A DNA stretch of 32,610 bases from a virus (IMGVR_UViG_3300037247_001698:1-32610), one strand, 5' to 3'; shown: positions 22,070 to 28,857, numbered from the stretch's first letter. Numbers and translations are program-made. Notes: generated from the letters alone by a model not told the origin.

Positions 22070-22411
22070 GTGGAAAAAGAAATAACAATAAAAGCAGTTA
22101 GAAAAGTTACAGATGCAATAGCAAGACAAGCTCAATTTATAGATATGAAAGAAACAACACTGAGTGATAAGAGAAGTGAAATACTTAAATGGTATGCAGG
22201 AAGAATAAATATAGTTTTTAAGGATAATAAGATTAGGAGAGAAGCTGCTGAAATAGTAGGACAGATTTTAAGAGATGTGGATTTACAAGACAAGGAGTTT
22301 ATTAAGAAGTTGAAAGAGGATTATGATAAATGTGGATTTAGTAAATTAACAAATAGTTTCTTACACGAAAGAATTGACAAACTAGCAGGGAAGGAATTGA
22401 AATGGAACTAA
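22070..22411 (+). CDS. Helical early protein with GTG start, unknown
   Basis: 113 aa from GTG at 22070 with SD GGAGGG 10-15 bp before. A longer reading beginning at 21992 would only retranslate the zinc-protein gene out of frame. All helical (EKEITIKAVRKVTDAIARQA; RREAAEIVGQILRDVDLQDK), no known domain. Overlaps the next gene by 10 bp. Confidence 0.55.
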   Translation: MEKEITIKAVRKVTDAIARQAQFIDMKETTLSDKRSEILKWYAGRINIVFKDNKIRREAAEIVGQILRDVDLQDKEFIKKLKEDYDKCGFSKLTNSFLHERIDKLAGKELKWN

Positions 22412-22788
22412 CAGAAATAATATATAACATTGGAGAGAAGGATTGGCTTTATAGATTTCATGGAGAAGAAAGCGAAGGAGGTATTACATTATTGAATAGG
22501 GAGATTTGGTGGAAGAGACACTTGAGCCATAGATATGAAATTTATTTAGATCGACTTATTCCAAGACCAGTGGAAAATTATATTGGCCCTGAAAATAATT
22601 TAACTATTGGTTGGAGGGTTAGACTATCTCAATTTGTAAGAGGGGAAAGAATCACAAGTGCACCAGCCCAGATAATGGGATTAGATTTTGACTACTCTCC
22701 AAACGTTCCTCCTTATTGTAAAGCTTTAAGAATAGTTTCAGATATCATGGATAACGTAGAATCAATAACACCGGAGAATGAATTATAA
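22402..22788 (+). CDS. Small early protein, unknown
   Basis: 128 aa, mixed fold, Trp/Tyr-rich at the start (EIIYNIGEKDWLYRFHGEES, IWWKRHLSHRYEIYLDRLIP) with an acidic C-terminal helix. Overlaps neighbours at both ends. No domain recognised. Confidence 0.55.
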   Translation: MELTEIIYNIGEKDWLYRFHGEESEGGITLLNREIWWKRHLSHRYEIYLDRLIPRPVENYIGPENNLTIGWRVRLSQFVRGERITSAPAQIMGLDFDYSPNVPPYCKALRIVSDIMDNVESITPENEL

Positions 22789-22993
22789 AATGAGTAGAAG
22801 TAAAAAATCAAAACTTGAAAGAAATGCACAAAAGATAACTTTGATAAAAATGTCAAGAGATAAGCAAGGAAGATATATTAGTTATTGTGATTACGGAAAT
22901 CACTTGGGAGTTATTGGAGAAAAGAAAGCATTAGGATGCAGACAAAGACAATGCAACTATTATATGAGATTAAGGGAAAAAACATATAGTTAA
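22778..22993 (+). CDS. Small basic protein, unknown
   Basis: 71 aa, Lys/Arg-rich (MNYKMSRSKKSKLERNAQKI; RQRQCNYYMRLREKTYS) with cysteines in YCDYGNH and CRQRQCN that could bind one zinc. Overlaps the previous gene by 11 bp. A nucleic-acid-binding role is plausible. The second Met at 22790 is an equally good start. Confidence 0.5.
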   Translation: MNYKMSRSKKSKLERNAQKITLIKMSRDKQGRYISYCDYGNHLGVIGEKKALGCRQRQCNYYMRLREKTYS

Positions 22994-23151
22994 AATAAAG
23001 AGAACTTGACGCTCGGTCTTGGCTTCGCTGAGACTCGCTATTCGTTGGAAGGTTTGATAACGTGAAAAGGAATTCTTGGTAAGGGCGTTTTAGATTAGAT
23101 TGATTGTGTGTAAGTTTTCTAATTTTTTATCCAGGAATTGTAATAACATAG
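22994..23151 (+). other. Non-coding gap with a strong hairpin
   Basis: No gene seen. A 7-bp hairpin with an apical TTCG (23016-23034, GTCTTGG/CTGAGAC) and a T-rich patch (AATTTTTTAT, 23121-23130) lie between two operons. The likely reading is a 3' end of the upstream transcript, but a small RNA is possible. Confidence 0.4.
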
Positions 23152-23153
23152 TT

Positions 23154-23166
23154 ATATACTTTATTC
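23154..23166 (+). promoter_or_regulatory. Promoter-like TATATACTTTATT for the small-gene operon
   Basis: Identical 13-mer to that at 21244-21256. Predicted start near 23180, before the ATG at 23215. Confidence 0.55.
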
Positions 23167-23214
23167 TTAATATAGTTATCAAGGTTGAAGTTACTTCGAC
23201 TTACTAAAAAAAAA

Positions 23215-23367
23215 ATGGAGTGTAAAAAATACATGAAAAAAAATGCGGTAGTTAGAAAGATTGATGAGTTACTCGTCAAGGATGGAATTAAATTTATTGG
23301 GAAGTCTGGAGACAATCTTAAAGCTAAGGTTCGTATCATGCCAAACTTTTCTGTGGTGGTTAGTTAG
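23215..23367 (+). CDS. 50-aa early protein, unknown
   Basis: Starts MECKKYMKKNAVVRKIDELL (the Met at 23233 is an alternative), then a strand-rich end (DNLKAKVRIMPNFSVVVS). It is the first gene of the second small-gene operon. A TTG at 23185 would lie near the predicted transcription start and is less likely. Confidence 0.5.
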   Translation: MECKKYMKKNAVVRKIDELLVKDGIKFIGKSGDNLKAKVRIMPNFSVVVS

Positions 23368-23368
23368 A

Positions 23369-23506
23369 ATGAAAAGTAATATTTACTGGGAAGATTTGAC
23401 TGACGAAGTTAAAGAGGGTTTGGCTAGAGATAGAAAGACCACTCCAGAAAAAATGTTTAGAGATAATAATTTCAAGACCATGCCGATTGCTGAGGCGGAT
23501 TTTTAG
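23369..23506 (+). CDS. 45-aa early protein, unknown
   Basis: MKSNIYWEDLTDEVKEGLAR onward. Starts one base after the previous stop; a longer reading from 23261 is the shadow of the previous gene. Helical, mildly acidic. No domain seen. Confidence 0.5.
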   Translation: MKSNIYWEDLTDEVKEGLARDRKTTPEKMFRDNNFKTMPIAEADF

Positions 23507-23507
23507 A

Positions 23508-23831
23508 ATGGATTTCAAAGAAGCAATGAAACAAAACATAACTATTCACTGGTGGAACTTTGGGACTAAGACTTTGGATTTCAAAGGTACTTATGAAGAA
23601 TGGTTTAAAAAGCAAAACGTTAAGATAAGTAAGATTAATAAATATCAAGGAGAAGAAGTTGAAGGATTGAGATTTAAAGTACCTGTTGGTAGTTGTAGAA
23701 TAACTATGGATTTCTTACATACAAGTTGGTACATCCAAAACTTTGACGCTGTGATAAAAGCTTATGCTTCATATCTCGGAGACAAAACTAAATTCAACTC
23801 TTATAATCAAGAGTATAAAATTAATTGGTAA
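23508..23831 (+). CDS. Small early protein, unknown
   Basis: 107 aa from ATG 23508. Trp-rich with alternating strands (QNITIHWWNFGTKTLDFKGT; GLRFKVPVGSCRITMDFLHT). One base between it and the previous stop. Not recognised; looks like a compact beta-rich enzyme-inhibitor or binding fold. Confidence 0.5.
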   Translation: MDFKEAMKQNITIHWWNFGTKTLDFKGTYEEWFKKQNVKISKINKYQGEEVEGLRFKVPVGSCRITMDFLHTSWYIQNFDAVIKAYASYLGDKTKFNSYNQEYKINW

Positions 23832-23832
23832 G

Positions 23833-23973
23833 ATGACAACTAAAGAATACATGGTTGACTTTGGTACTTGGATGATTGAAGCTCAGGATGAAGACGAAGC
23901 TAGGGAGTTGACTTATCAGAAGTTATCCAATGGTGTAATCCCTTTGATTGATACGGTGATTGAGAATGACTGA
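23833..23973 (+). CDS. DpnD/PcfM-like small protein, first paralogue
   Basis: 46 aa: MTTKEYMVDFGTWMIEAQDE, DEARELTYQKLSNG and PLIDTVIEND. The strand-then-'EAxDEDEAxExA' helix outline matches DpnD/PcfM-type phage microproteins and is shared by the protein at 24513. Overlaps the next gene by 8 bp. Confidence 0.5.
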   Translation: MTTKEYMVDFGTWMIEAQDEDEARELTYQKLSNGVIPLIDTVIEND

Positions 23974-24145
23974 TGAAGATATAAAAGAATGTGCTAAAGT
24001 TGTTGAGGAAACACAATCGTTTAGGATGCTGAAAGATTGTTTGTTCTTTATTAATTCAATAGGCAAACAAGAAGATTTGTTAGACCATATACCAAAGGCA
24101 GATAGAGAACTTTATCTCTCTGTCTGGGAGTTGAAGAATGACTAA
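23966..24145 (+). CDS. Small helical protein, unknown
   Basis: 59 aa (MTDEDIKECAKVVEETQSFR; HIPKADRELYLSVWELKND), overlapping neighbours by 8 bp on both sides. No recognised domain. Confidence 0.5.
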   Translation: MTDEDIKECAKVVEETQSFRMLKDCLFFINSIGKQEDLLDHIPKADRELYLSVWELKND

Positions 24146-24323
24146 TAAAAAGTTTTGTGATAACTGCCCAACTGATGAGGAAGGGGATAAGACTTATTGC
24201 TCTGAGTGTAGTAGTAAACAAATAAATAAGTTGAATGGTTTTAATAGGGGATTCTCTGCTAGGCATAATGATGAAGAAGTTGATGAAGAGAGTAATGGAG
24301 AAATCACGGAGATGTTGGAATGA
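24138..24323 (+). CDS. Zinc-finger-like microprotein
   Basis: 61 aa: FCDNCPTDEEGDKTYCSECS supplies two CxxC pairs for a zinc site near the N-terminus, followed by a basic then acidic tail. Translational coupling on both sides. Confidence 0.55.
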   Translation: MTNKKFCDNCPTDEEGDKTYCSECSSKQINKLNGFNRGFSARHNDEEVDEESNGEITEMLE

Positions 24324-24511
24324 TATTCAATAGAAAGAATAAGTCTAGTAAGATAGTACACCAGTTACACCTCACATTAAAGGAGACGACACTTTTTAAT
24401 AAAGTTATGTCTAAGCTTAGGAGAAGTACAATCGTTGATTACAGGCTGGCTATGGAGTTTGAGGATATGATTTTCAAAGTGATTAAACGTGGAGACTTGA
24501 GGAGGGTTTAA
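24320..24511 (+). CDS. Small basic protein, unknown
   Basis: 63 aa, Arg/Lys-rich (MIFNRKNKSSKIVHQLHLTL; MSKLRRSTIVDYRLAMEFED; KVIKRGDLRRV), helical. Could bind nucleic acid. Overlaps the previous gene by ATGA. Confidence 0.5.
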   Translation: MIFNRKNKSSKIVHQLHLTLKETTLFNKVMSKLRRSTIVDYRLAMEFEDMIFKVIKRGDLRRV

Positions 24512-24512
24512 G

Positions 24513-24668
24513 ATGGGAACTTATAGAGTTGATTGGTGGGAATCTCATAGCTTAGAAGTAGAAGCAGATAATGAAGACGAAGCTATGGAGATTGCTATGG
24601 GTAATAAACAAAACACAATAATTGAGATACCACTAGATAAAGTAATAATAGAAGAGGTTGGAAAGTGA
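24513..24668 (+). CDS. DpnD/PcfM-like small protein, second paralogue
   Basis: 51 aa: MGTYRVDWWESHSLEVEADN, EDEAMEIAMG, then IIEIPLDKVIIEEVGK. Same outline as the protein at 23833-23973, so the pair probably arose by duplication. Overlaps the next gene by GTGA. Confidence 0.5.
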   Translation: MGTYRVDWWESHSLEVEADNEDEAMEIAMGNKQNTIIEIPLDKVIIEEVGK

Positions 24669-24778
24669 GTTATAATTGTATGCAATGCGGAACACCCTGC
24701 GAGTATGATGAGGGAGAATATTCACTAGATATTTTTTATTGTTATGATTGTCTTGAGATAGCGGGAGAGAAATTATAA
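24665..24778 (+). CDS. Zinc-ribbon microprotein, GTG start
   Basis: 37 aa: CMQCGTPC and CYDC give two cysteine knuckles. Starts with GTG inside the stop of the previous gene (GTGA), and its stop overlaps the next ATG (TAATG), so it is coupled on both sides. Confidence 0.5.
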   Translation: MSYNCMQCGTPCEYDEGEYSLDIFYCYDCLEIAGEKL

Positions 24779-24915
24779 TGAGAATAGGAAACGGATTAAA
24801 TCTTAATGAGCAGGGAGAGTTCTCAACTAAGAGAGAGGTTGAGGAGTTGTCCGCAGATCAGGAAGATTTTATTATTGAGAGTGTGATGGAAAGATTGAGG
24901 GAGGAGAGGGAATGA
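24778..24915 (+). CDS. 45-aa acidic helical protein
   Basis: MRIGNGLNLNEQGEFSTKRE then VEELSADQEDFIIESVMERL. Overlaps the next gene by ATGA. Unknown. Confidence 0.45.
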   Translation: MRIGNGLNLNEQGEFSTKREVEELSADQEDFIIESVMERLREERE

Positions 24916-25157
24916 AATTAACAGGAAAAGAATTAATAAAAGAAATGGAGAAATTAGGATTTATGATTAATCCATTTGGAGAGAAATATTGCTCACTTAA
25001 AATTGGGATAAATAATTGTGAAGAAACAACATATTATTTTATTGAAGCAGAAGACCCATTTGAAAAGAAGATTGTTTTATCTGTTGAAGATCTCTGGGCT
25101 ATAATGAATAACGGAAGACTGGACAGGGAAGATTATTTATTTGAGTTGGAGAAATGA
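24912..25157 (+). CDS. Small early protein, unknown
   Basis: 81 aa (MKLTGKELIKEMEKLGFMIN; FEKKIVLSVEDLWAIMNNGR). The start overlaps the previous stop (ATGA). The first half looks helical, the second mixed. No domain seen. Confidence 0.5.
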   Translation: MKLTGKELIKEMEKLGFMINPFGEKYCSLKIGINNCEETTYYFIEAEDPFEKKIVLSVEDLWAIMNNGRLDREDYLFELEK

Positions 25158-25158
25158 A

Positions 25159-25281
25159 ATGAGGAAGTACAAAGAAGCTTACGAATTCTTAATGACATTC
25201 TGGAATAGTTTTCCAGATGAAGAGAAGCAGGAAATTAATTGTGAATTGAATTATATCTTTGGGGAGAAGAGGAGATGTTGA
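25159..25281 (+). CDS. 40-aa helical protein
   Basis: MRKYKEAYEFLMTFWNSFPD then EEKQEINCELNYIFGEKRRC. Similar short 'F-P-D-E-E-K-x-E' helix pairs occur in other phages. Starts one base after the previous stop. Last gene before the helicase-block promoter. Confidence 0.5.
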   Translation: MRKYKEAYEFLMTFWNSFPDEEKQEINCELNYIFGEKRRC

Positions 25282-25343
25282 ATCGTGTGATGTTAGATTG
25301 TGAGTTGAGTAGAGGAGGGAGGATTGTTTGTAATTGCAAAAGA

Positions 25344-25351
25344 TTTATAAA
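25344..25351 (+). promoter_or_regulatory. TATA box, leaderless promoter of helicase operon
   Basis: TTTATAAA centred 25 bp before the ATG at 25372, with a purine-rich BRE-like AAAAGA before it and ACC after it, nearly the same as the site before 15519. Confidence 0.65.
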
Positions 25352-25371
25352 CCAGATATCTATCTTAATTC

Positions 25372-25623
25372 ATGGAAGAAGGATTAAGGAATAAGGTAGA
25401 AGGATTTAGGACAAAGGCAGAATTCTTTAAGGAGAAAAAGTTACGCGCATTCATTAGTGATTTAGGAAAGACATTTTATTTTTGTGAGATATTAGAAGTT
25501 GATGATGTGAGAATTGTTGTTTATAATTTTGCTGGGAAAAGGAAAGGAGAGACTGATAGAATTTTGTTAGTTGATATTTATGAGTTCAAAGAATATGTAG
25601 CACAGGGAGTTGGGCAATGCTAG
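25372..25623 (+). CDS. Small protein preceding helicase, unknown
   Basis: 83 aa (MEEGLRNKVEGFRTKAEFFK, then strand-rich DVRIVVYNFAGKRKGETDRI). The C-terminal half looks like a small beta-barrel. Leaderless by the promoter position. Overlaps the next gene by 7 bp. Confidence 0.55.
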   Translation: MEEGLRNKVEGFRTKAEFFKEKKLRAFISDLGKTFYFCEILEVDDVRIVVYNFAGKRKGETDRILLVDIYEFKEYVAQGVGQC

Positions 25624-25916
25624 ACCCTAGGAATTGTATTCGTGAATGGAGAACTTGCAAAAAATGTAAAGATGTTTTTGCTATAAAGAATATACAGAAT
25701 AATTCTAGGTTTTGTGATAAATGCACAAATACTATATGGCATAGAAAAATAAGTAAGAAGAGAAGAGAGGGATGCTTATGTTTTATTTGTGGGAAGAAAC
25801 CTTCAGTTAAAAAAGTTGTTGAGGGAAAGGATATTTATTTTACTAGGTGTGAGAAATGTAGGATTAAAGGAAATAATAAATCTAAAGAATGGAGGAGACA
25901 GAAAAGTGAGTGCTGA
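25617..25916 (+). CDS. Two-site zinc-finger protein
   Basis: 99 aa with four CxxC knuckles in two pairs: CKKC/CDKC (about 14-40) and CFIC/CEKC (about 54-83), with a very basic character (KISKKRREG; EWRRQKSEC). Likely DNA- or RNA-binding and encoded just upstream of the helicase, so possibly a replication or primase-like partner. Overlaps the helicase gene start by 11 bp. Confidence 0.55.
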   Translation: MLDPRNCIREWRTCKKCKDVFAIKNIQNNSRFCDKCTNTIWHRKISKKRREGCLCFICGKKPSVKKVVEGKDIYFTRCEKCRIKGNNKSKEWRRQKSEC

Positions 25917-27369
25917 ATCCAGGGCGGAGATTAAGAAGAATATGACTGCTGATGATTTGAAACCATTTGAAGATATGGCTGGATTGTTATTGGATTCGGT
26001 TAAGAAGTATGGGGAGATTGATGATGATGGTCAGATGTTTATTGATGATGGAATTCAGAAGCAGAAGATTGGGCAGATAGGAAGGGAGAAAGTAGGAAAA
26101 GTTTTTAATCGTAAAAGCCAAGCCGAACAATTTAATAATTTGCTTCCTTTGTTTTATGATAGGAGTGGAATGTTCTGGTTATGGAACTCGGATTTGTTTT
26201 CCTGGGAATTAACTGACGAGATAGATATCTTGAATATGGTTGAGGAACATACAGGGAAGAATGTTATTAATTCGAGAGATAGAACTGAGATTATTAATTC
26301 ATTGAAACAAGAGGGGCGAAAGAATATACCTAAGGAAATAAAAGAAACATGGATTCAATTTCGGAATAGAATTTATGATGTGCAGACTGGGAAAAGTTTT
26401 GACGCAAGCCCAAAGTATTTCGTAACAAACCCAACGCCTTATGAAGTTAGCGGTGACCCACGAACTCCGACAATAGATAGAATCTTTAATGAATGGGTAG
26501 GAGAAGATTACGTTAAAACTCTGCATGAGATAATGGCGTACTGCTTACTACCTGATTATCCGATTAATAGATTGTTCTGTTTTATTGGGGGAGGATTAAA
26601 CGGTAAGAGTTGCTTTCTTAATTTGCTGCGTAAGTTTGTTGGGGAAGGAAATGTTTGTAGTACAGAATTGGATGTGTTGTTGAATTCAAGGTTCGAGATA
26701 ACAAGACTGCATAAGAAGTCTGTGTGTATGATGGGAGAAACAAACTTCAATGAGATGAATAAGACTTCGATAATAAAGAAACTCACAGGGAAAGATTTAA
26801 TTGGATTTGAATATAAGAATAAGAATCCCTTTGAGGATTATAACTATGCAAAGGTTTTAATCGCCACAAATAATTTGCCAACCACAACAGACAAGACAAT
26901 TGGATTCTACAGGAGATGGTTAATAATAGATTTCCCAAATCAATTCACAGAGGAGAAGGATATCTTGGCAGAGATACCAGAAGAAGAGTTTGGAAATCTT
27001 GCGACTAATTGTTTGTGCGTGCTGAAAGATTTGTTAAGCAGGCGTGCGTTTAGTAATGAAGGAGATGTTGAATCAAGGATGAATAAGTATGAAGATCGAA
27101 GCGACCCAATAGAAAAGTTTATGCGTGAGTTTACTGAAGAAGATTCAGAAGGATATATATTCAAGTGGGCTTTCGAGAAAAGATTAAGTGAGTGGTGCAA
27201 GGAGAATAAGTTTAGAGTCATGGCTAATAACACAATAGGTAAGAAGATGAAGGATAAGGGATTTGAATCCGGGAAACGATACGGGGATTGGTATGTGAAA
27301 GAAGGGGAAGATAAGAAACAATACAGAGCTTGGTTCGGTATGAAGTGGAAGGAAGGTTTAGAAGAATAA
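25906..27369 (+). CDS. SF3 (D5-like) replicative helicase
   Basis: 487 aa from GTG 25906, preceded by a clear SD (GGAGGAGA). A longer reading at 25789 would overlap the zinc-finger gene entirely and has no start support. Walker A GGGLNGKSCF (about 228), Walker B VCMMGETN (about 273), motif C KVLIATNNLP (about 317) and arginine finger FYRRWLIIDFP (about 334) place it in superfamily 3 of the phage P4 alpha/poxvirus D5 family. The N-terminal part holds the D5_N-type region rather than a complete primase, and the C-terminal 110 residues a wing-helix-like end (DPIEKFMREFTEEDS). It would load at and unwind the origin. Confidence 0.85.
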   Translation: MSAESRAEIKKNMTADDLKPFEDMAGLLLDSVKKYGEIDDDGQMFIDDGIQKQKIGQIGREKVGKVFNRKSQAEQFNNLLPLFYDRSGMFWLWNSDLFSWELTDEIDILNMVEEHTGKNVINSRDRTEIINSLKQEGRKNIPKEIKETWIQFRNRIYDVQTGKSFDASPKYFVTNPTPYEVSGDPRTPTIDRIFNEWVGEDYVKTLHEIMAYCLLPDYPINRLFCFIGGGLNGKSCFLNLLRKFVGEGNVCSTELDVLLNSRFEITRLHKKSVCMMGETNFNEMNKTSIIKKLTGKDLIGFEYKNKNPFEDYNYAKVLIATNNLPTTTDKTIGFYRRWLIIDFPNQFTEEKDILAEIPEEEFGNLATNCLCVLKDLLSRRAFSNEGDVESRMNKYEDRSDPIEKFMREFTEEDSEGYIFKWAFEKRLSEWCKENKFRVMANNTIGKKMKDKGFESGKRYGDWYVKEGEDKKQYRAWFGMKWKEGLEE

Positions 27370-27545
27370 TCCCTGTTAGTTAAGTTATCCATGTAGTTCA
27401 TACTATATCCCTATAGAGAGATAAGCGAACATTGTATGGCTAACCGGGATAAGGTGGATTATCCCTTTGAGAATCGTGAAAAAGTACAAGACAAAAAGGC
27501 AGGGAGTTTTTTGATACGATAAAGAAAAGTACACTCTTAGGAAAT
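27370..27545 (+). other. Non-coding gap with TATCCCT repeats and hairpin, origin candidate
   Basis: No gene. GGGATA-AGGTGGAT-TATCCC forms a 6-bp hairpin (27447-27466). ATCCCT recurs three times: after AAT at about 27367, and in TATCCCT at about 27402 and 27461. Such repeats next to an SF3 helicase gene could be replication-origin elements, but the number is small. Confidence 0.35.
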
Positions 27546-27554
27546 AAACAGAAA

Positions 27555-27563
27555 AATATAAAA
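27555..27563 (+). promoter_or_regulatory. TATA box, leaderless promoter
   Basis: AATATAAAA centred 27 bp before the ATG at 27586, followed by AC, the same AATATAAAAAC core as before the terminase gene. Confidence 0.6.
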
Positions 27564-27585
27564 ACAATGGAGAACTAAAAAAACA

Positions 27586-27870
27586 ATGGTATTGAATTCT
27601 AATGGATACAAGTACGCGAGGAAATCACAGAAAGATTTAACCTTCAAGATTAAGAGATTAAAATTATTACATCTTAGAATATTAACAAGGATTGAGAAAA
27701 TAAATATCTATTTAGGTAATGAAGGTTTAGGAGATAAAGAACTTAAAACAAAGTTATCTTTATTATCCCAACTAATCGGAGTAAAGAAACAAGTGGCTGC
27801 GGAGATTAAGGAGTTAGGCACGGGGAATGTAAAAGGTGAATCTTCTATTGGTGACATTCTTAATAACTAA
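27586..27870 (+). CDS. Small helical protein, possible terminase small-subunit candidate
   Basis: 94 aa, basic and helical (MVLNSNGYKYARKSQKDLTF; IKRLKLLHLRILTRIEKINI; LSQLIGVKKQVAAEIKELG). It is the only gene of real size between the helicase and the terminase block, and has its own strong promoter. A DNA-binding packaging accessory is possible but no HTH is clear. Leaderless start at 27586; a second ATG 19 bp upstream (27567) is in another frame. Confidence 0.55.
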   Translation: MVLNSNGYKYARKSQKDLTFKIKRLKLLHLRILTRIEKINIYLGNEGLGDKELKTKLSLLSQLIGVKKQVAAEIKELGTGNVKGESSIGDILNN

Positions 27871-27938
27871 CTCCCGTGTCTCAGGTTCCCGTGTCCCCCC
27901 TATCCTCTGTACCGAATAACTATTCACGTGACTATTTC

Positions 27939-28013
27939 CCTAAGCCGAAACGCATATCGATCCGCGTGAAGAGAAGGAAGATTCCACGCGTCTGCGTAAG
28001 CGTGTCGGCTAGG
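27939..28013 (+). ncRNA. GC-rich nested hairpin RNA, element 1
   Basis: Outer helix CCTA(A)GCCGA with TCGGCTAGG (27939-27948 with 28005-28013), middle ACGCA/TGCGT (27950-27954 with 27993-27997) and inner CGCGTG/CACGCG (27963-27968 with 27985-27990). The block is much richer in G+C than the AT-rich genome and has no reading frame, so it is likely RNA. It nests like a single long hairpin. Confidence 0.6.
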
Positions 28014-28014
28014 T

Positions 28015-28123
28015 GTTCCGTGTGAGCACGCTGCCACGCGTCTATTTTAAATCAGTCGGCCAGGGGGAAGGGGGATGGGCCGAAGGATTTAAAAGACGGT
28101 GGAGCGCCACGCCCACACGGAAC
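28015..28123 (+). ncRNA. GC-rich long hairpin RNA, element 2
   Basis: Closed by 10 perfect pairs (GTTCCGTGTG 28015-28024 with CACACGGAAC 28114-28123). Inside: CCAC/GTGG, then GTC(TA)TTTTAAATC with GATTTAAAAGAC, and TCGGCC with GGCCGA (28056-28061 with 28078-28083). The apical loop is purine-only, AGGGGGAAGGGGGAT (28062-28076), able to pair with CCCCCC at 27895-27900 in a long-range contact. Immediately after element 1. Could be a regulatory, packaging or replication RNA. Confidence 0.6.
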
Positions 28124-28133
28124 CAATGGAATC

Positions 28134-28162
28134 GGTAGCCCCTCTGTAAACGTGGGGCTACC
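28134..28162 (+). ncRNA. 9-bp hairpin closing the GC-rich block
   Basis: GGTAGCCCC (28134-28142) pairs perfectly with GGGGCTACC (28154-28162), loop TCTGTAAACGT. Not followed by a T-run, so not a typical bacterial terminator. Confidence 0.6.
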
Positions 28163-28194
28163 TCACTTGAATAAATAAACTGGAGTGATTGAAT

Positions 28195-28413
28195 ATGGAT
28201 GATAAGAATAAGAAAACTATAATTGTTCTAAAGGGGATAGGATTGTTCTTAATTGTATTGAGCCTTTTTCTTTATGGTGTTATAATTGAAACAGATACTG
28301 ATGGAGAATCTAAGAAGATAGGGAGTAGAGAAACTAAATGCGTAAAGGATTACTATCATGGATTGAACGAGGAAGGAGACTGGGTTCTAAAGGAATATCA
28401 ACTTTGCCATTAA
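28195..28413 (+). CDS. Single-pass membrane protein, unknown
   Basis: 72 aa from ATG 28195 (a TTG 6 bp earlier is the same frame). A transmembrane segment at about residues 10-30 (IVLKGIGLFLIVLSLFLYGV) is followed by an acidic then Cys-containing outside part (KCVKDYYHGLNEEGDWVLKE, ending CH). SD TGGAG is 10 bp upstream. Lone gene between two non-coding blocks. Might be a release or exclusion factor; not recognised. Confidence 0.5.
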   Translation: MDDKNKKTIIVLKGIGLFLIVLSLFLYGVIIETDTDGESKKIGSRETKCVKDYYHGLNEEGDWVLKEYQLCH

Positions 28414-28433
28414 TTTTTTTTGCTGCGTTCTTC
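28414..28433 (+). terminator. T-rich terminator
   Basis: TTTTTTTT follows the membrane-protein stop within a few bases, then TTCTTTT. Typical archaeal oligo-T end. Confidence 0.45.
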
Positions 28434-28437
28434 TTTT

Positions 28438-28454
28438 AATAGGGTACCTAAAAT
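28438..28454 (+). repeat. AATAGGGTACCTAAAAT repeat, copy 1
   Basis: 17 bp, identical to 28475-28491, in which TTTTA and TAAAA can pair to place AGGGTACC in the loop. Confidence 0.7.
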
Positions 28455-28474
28455 ATACCATATATTTCTAGTAA

Positions 28475-28491
28475 AATAGGGTACCTAAAAT
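28475..28491 (+). repeat. AATAGGGTACCTAAAAT repeat, copy 2
   Basis: Second exact copy, 37 bp after the first. GTAAA (28471) and TTTAC (28491) flank it and can pair. Confidence 0.7.
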
Positions 28492-28528
28492 TTACAGTAA
28501 AAAATCTACGAATCGAACAACATAAAAA

Positions 28529-28561
28529 CTTTAACAAGGGGTACCAAGAATCGTGTTAAAG
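28529..28561 (+). repeat. G-rich-loop hairpin CTTTAAC/GTTAAAG, loop GGGGTACCAA
   Basis: A 7-bp perfect stem encloses AAGGGGTACCAAGAATCGT, a third copy of the AGGGNNACC motif, in its loop. Its stem sequence differs from that of the hairpin at 28858, yet the loop core matches, as expected for a selected structure. It continues outward with AAA/TTT pairing past one mismatch. Confidence 0.55.
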
Positions 28562-28590
28562 ATTTTAAGTAATTCGTTTCTCCGATACTC

Positions 28591-28663
28591 GGATAGGAAA
28601 TAATAAAAAACCCAGCCACGTGAAAAGGGGAAGCGTGTCTGGGTATTTTAAAATTCCCTATCC
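28591..28663 (+). ncRNA. Long composite hairpin
   Basis: Pairs GGATAGG/CCTATCC (28591-28597 with 28657-28663), AAAA/TTTT, ACCCAG/CTGGGT (28610-28615 with 28639-28644) and CACG/CGTG (28617-28620 with 28634-28637). Apex TGAAAAGGGGAAG again displays a G-run. Confidence 0.5.
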
Positions 28664-28857
28664 TAATCTGTATTGTGATTCTTCGTGAATCCCCCTCCCA
28701 AAACGTTGCTCGTTCCTCGCAACCCCGCCCCCCCTAAAATGCAAACTCATTATAAAGAAAACAATCAACACTCGTTTCAATTTTAGGGGGATAAAAGATT
28801 CATCCATTTATAGGGGGAACCTATAAAGCGATGAAGGACCACGTAACAAATAAATAT
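28664..28857 (+). other. Non-coding block with inverted repeats
   Basis: No gene seen. Contains GTTGC-TCGTTCCTC-GCAAC (28705-28723), an 11-bp inverted repeat CCCCCTAAAAT/ATTTTAGGGGG (28730-28740 with 28780-28790) and a nested hairpin TTCATC/GATGAA with ATAGG/CCTAT inside (28799-28835) that carries AGGGGGAACC, another relative of the loop motif. Confidence 0.5.

Noticed and set aside
25275-25394. 39-aa frame MLNRVMLDCELSRGG...
   Set aside because: Contains the TATA box and start of the leaderless gene at 25372 and overlaps it in another frame.
25789-25905. 39-residue N-terminal extension of the helicase
   Set aside because: Entirely overlaps the zinc-finger gene; the GTG at 25906 has a clear SD.
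26940-27401. Reverse-strand 153-aa frame opposite the helicase
   Set aside because: Antisense of the conserved helicase end, Ser/Phe/Leu-rich, no promoter or SD.
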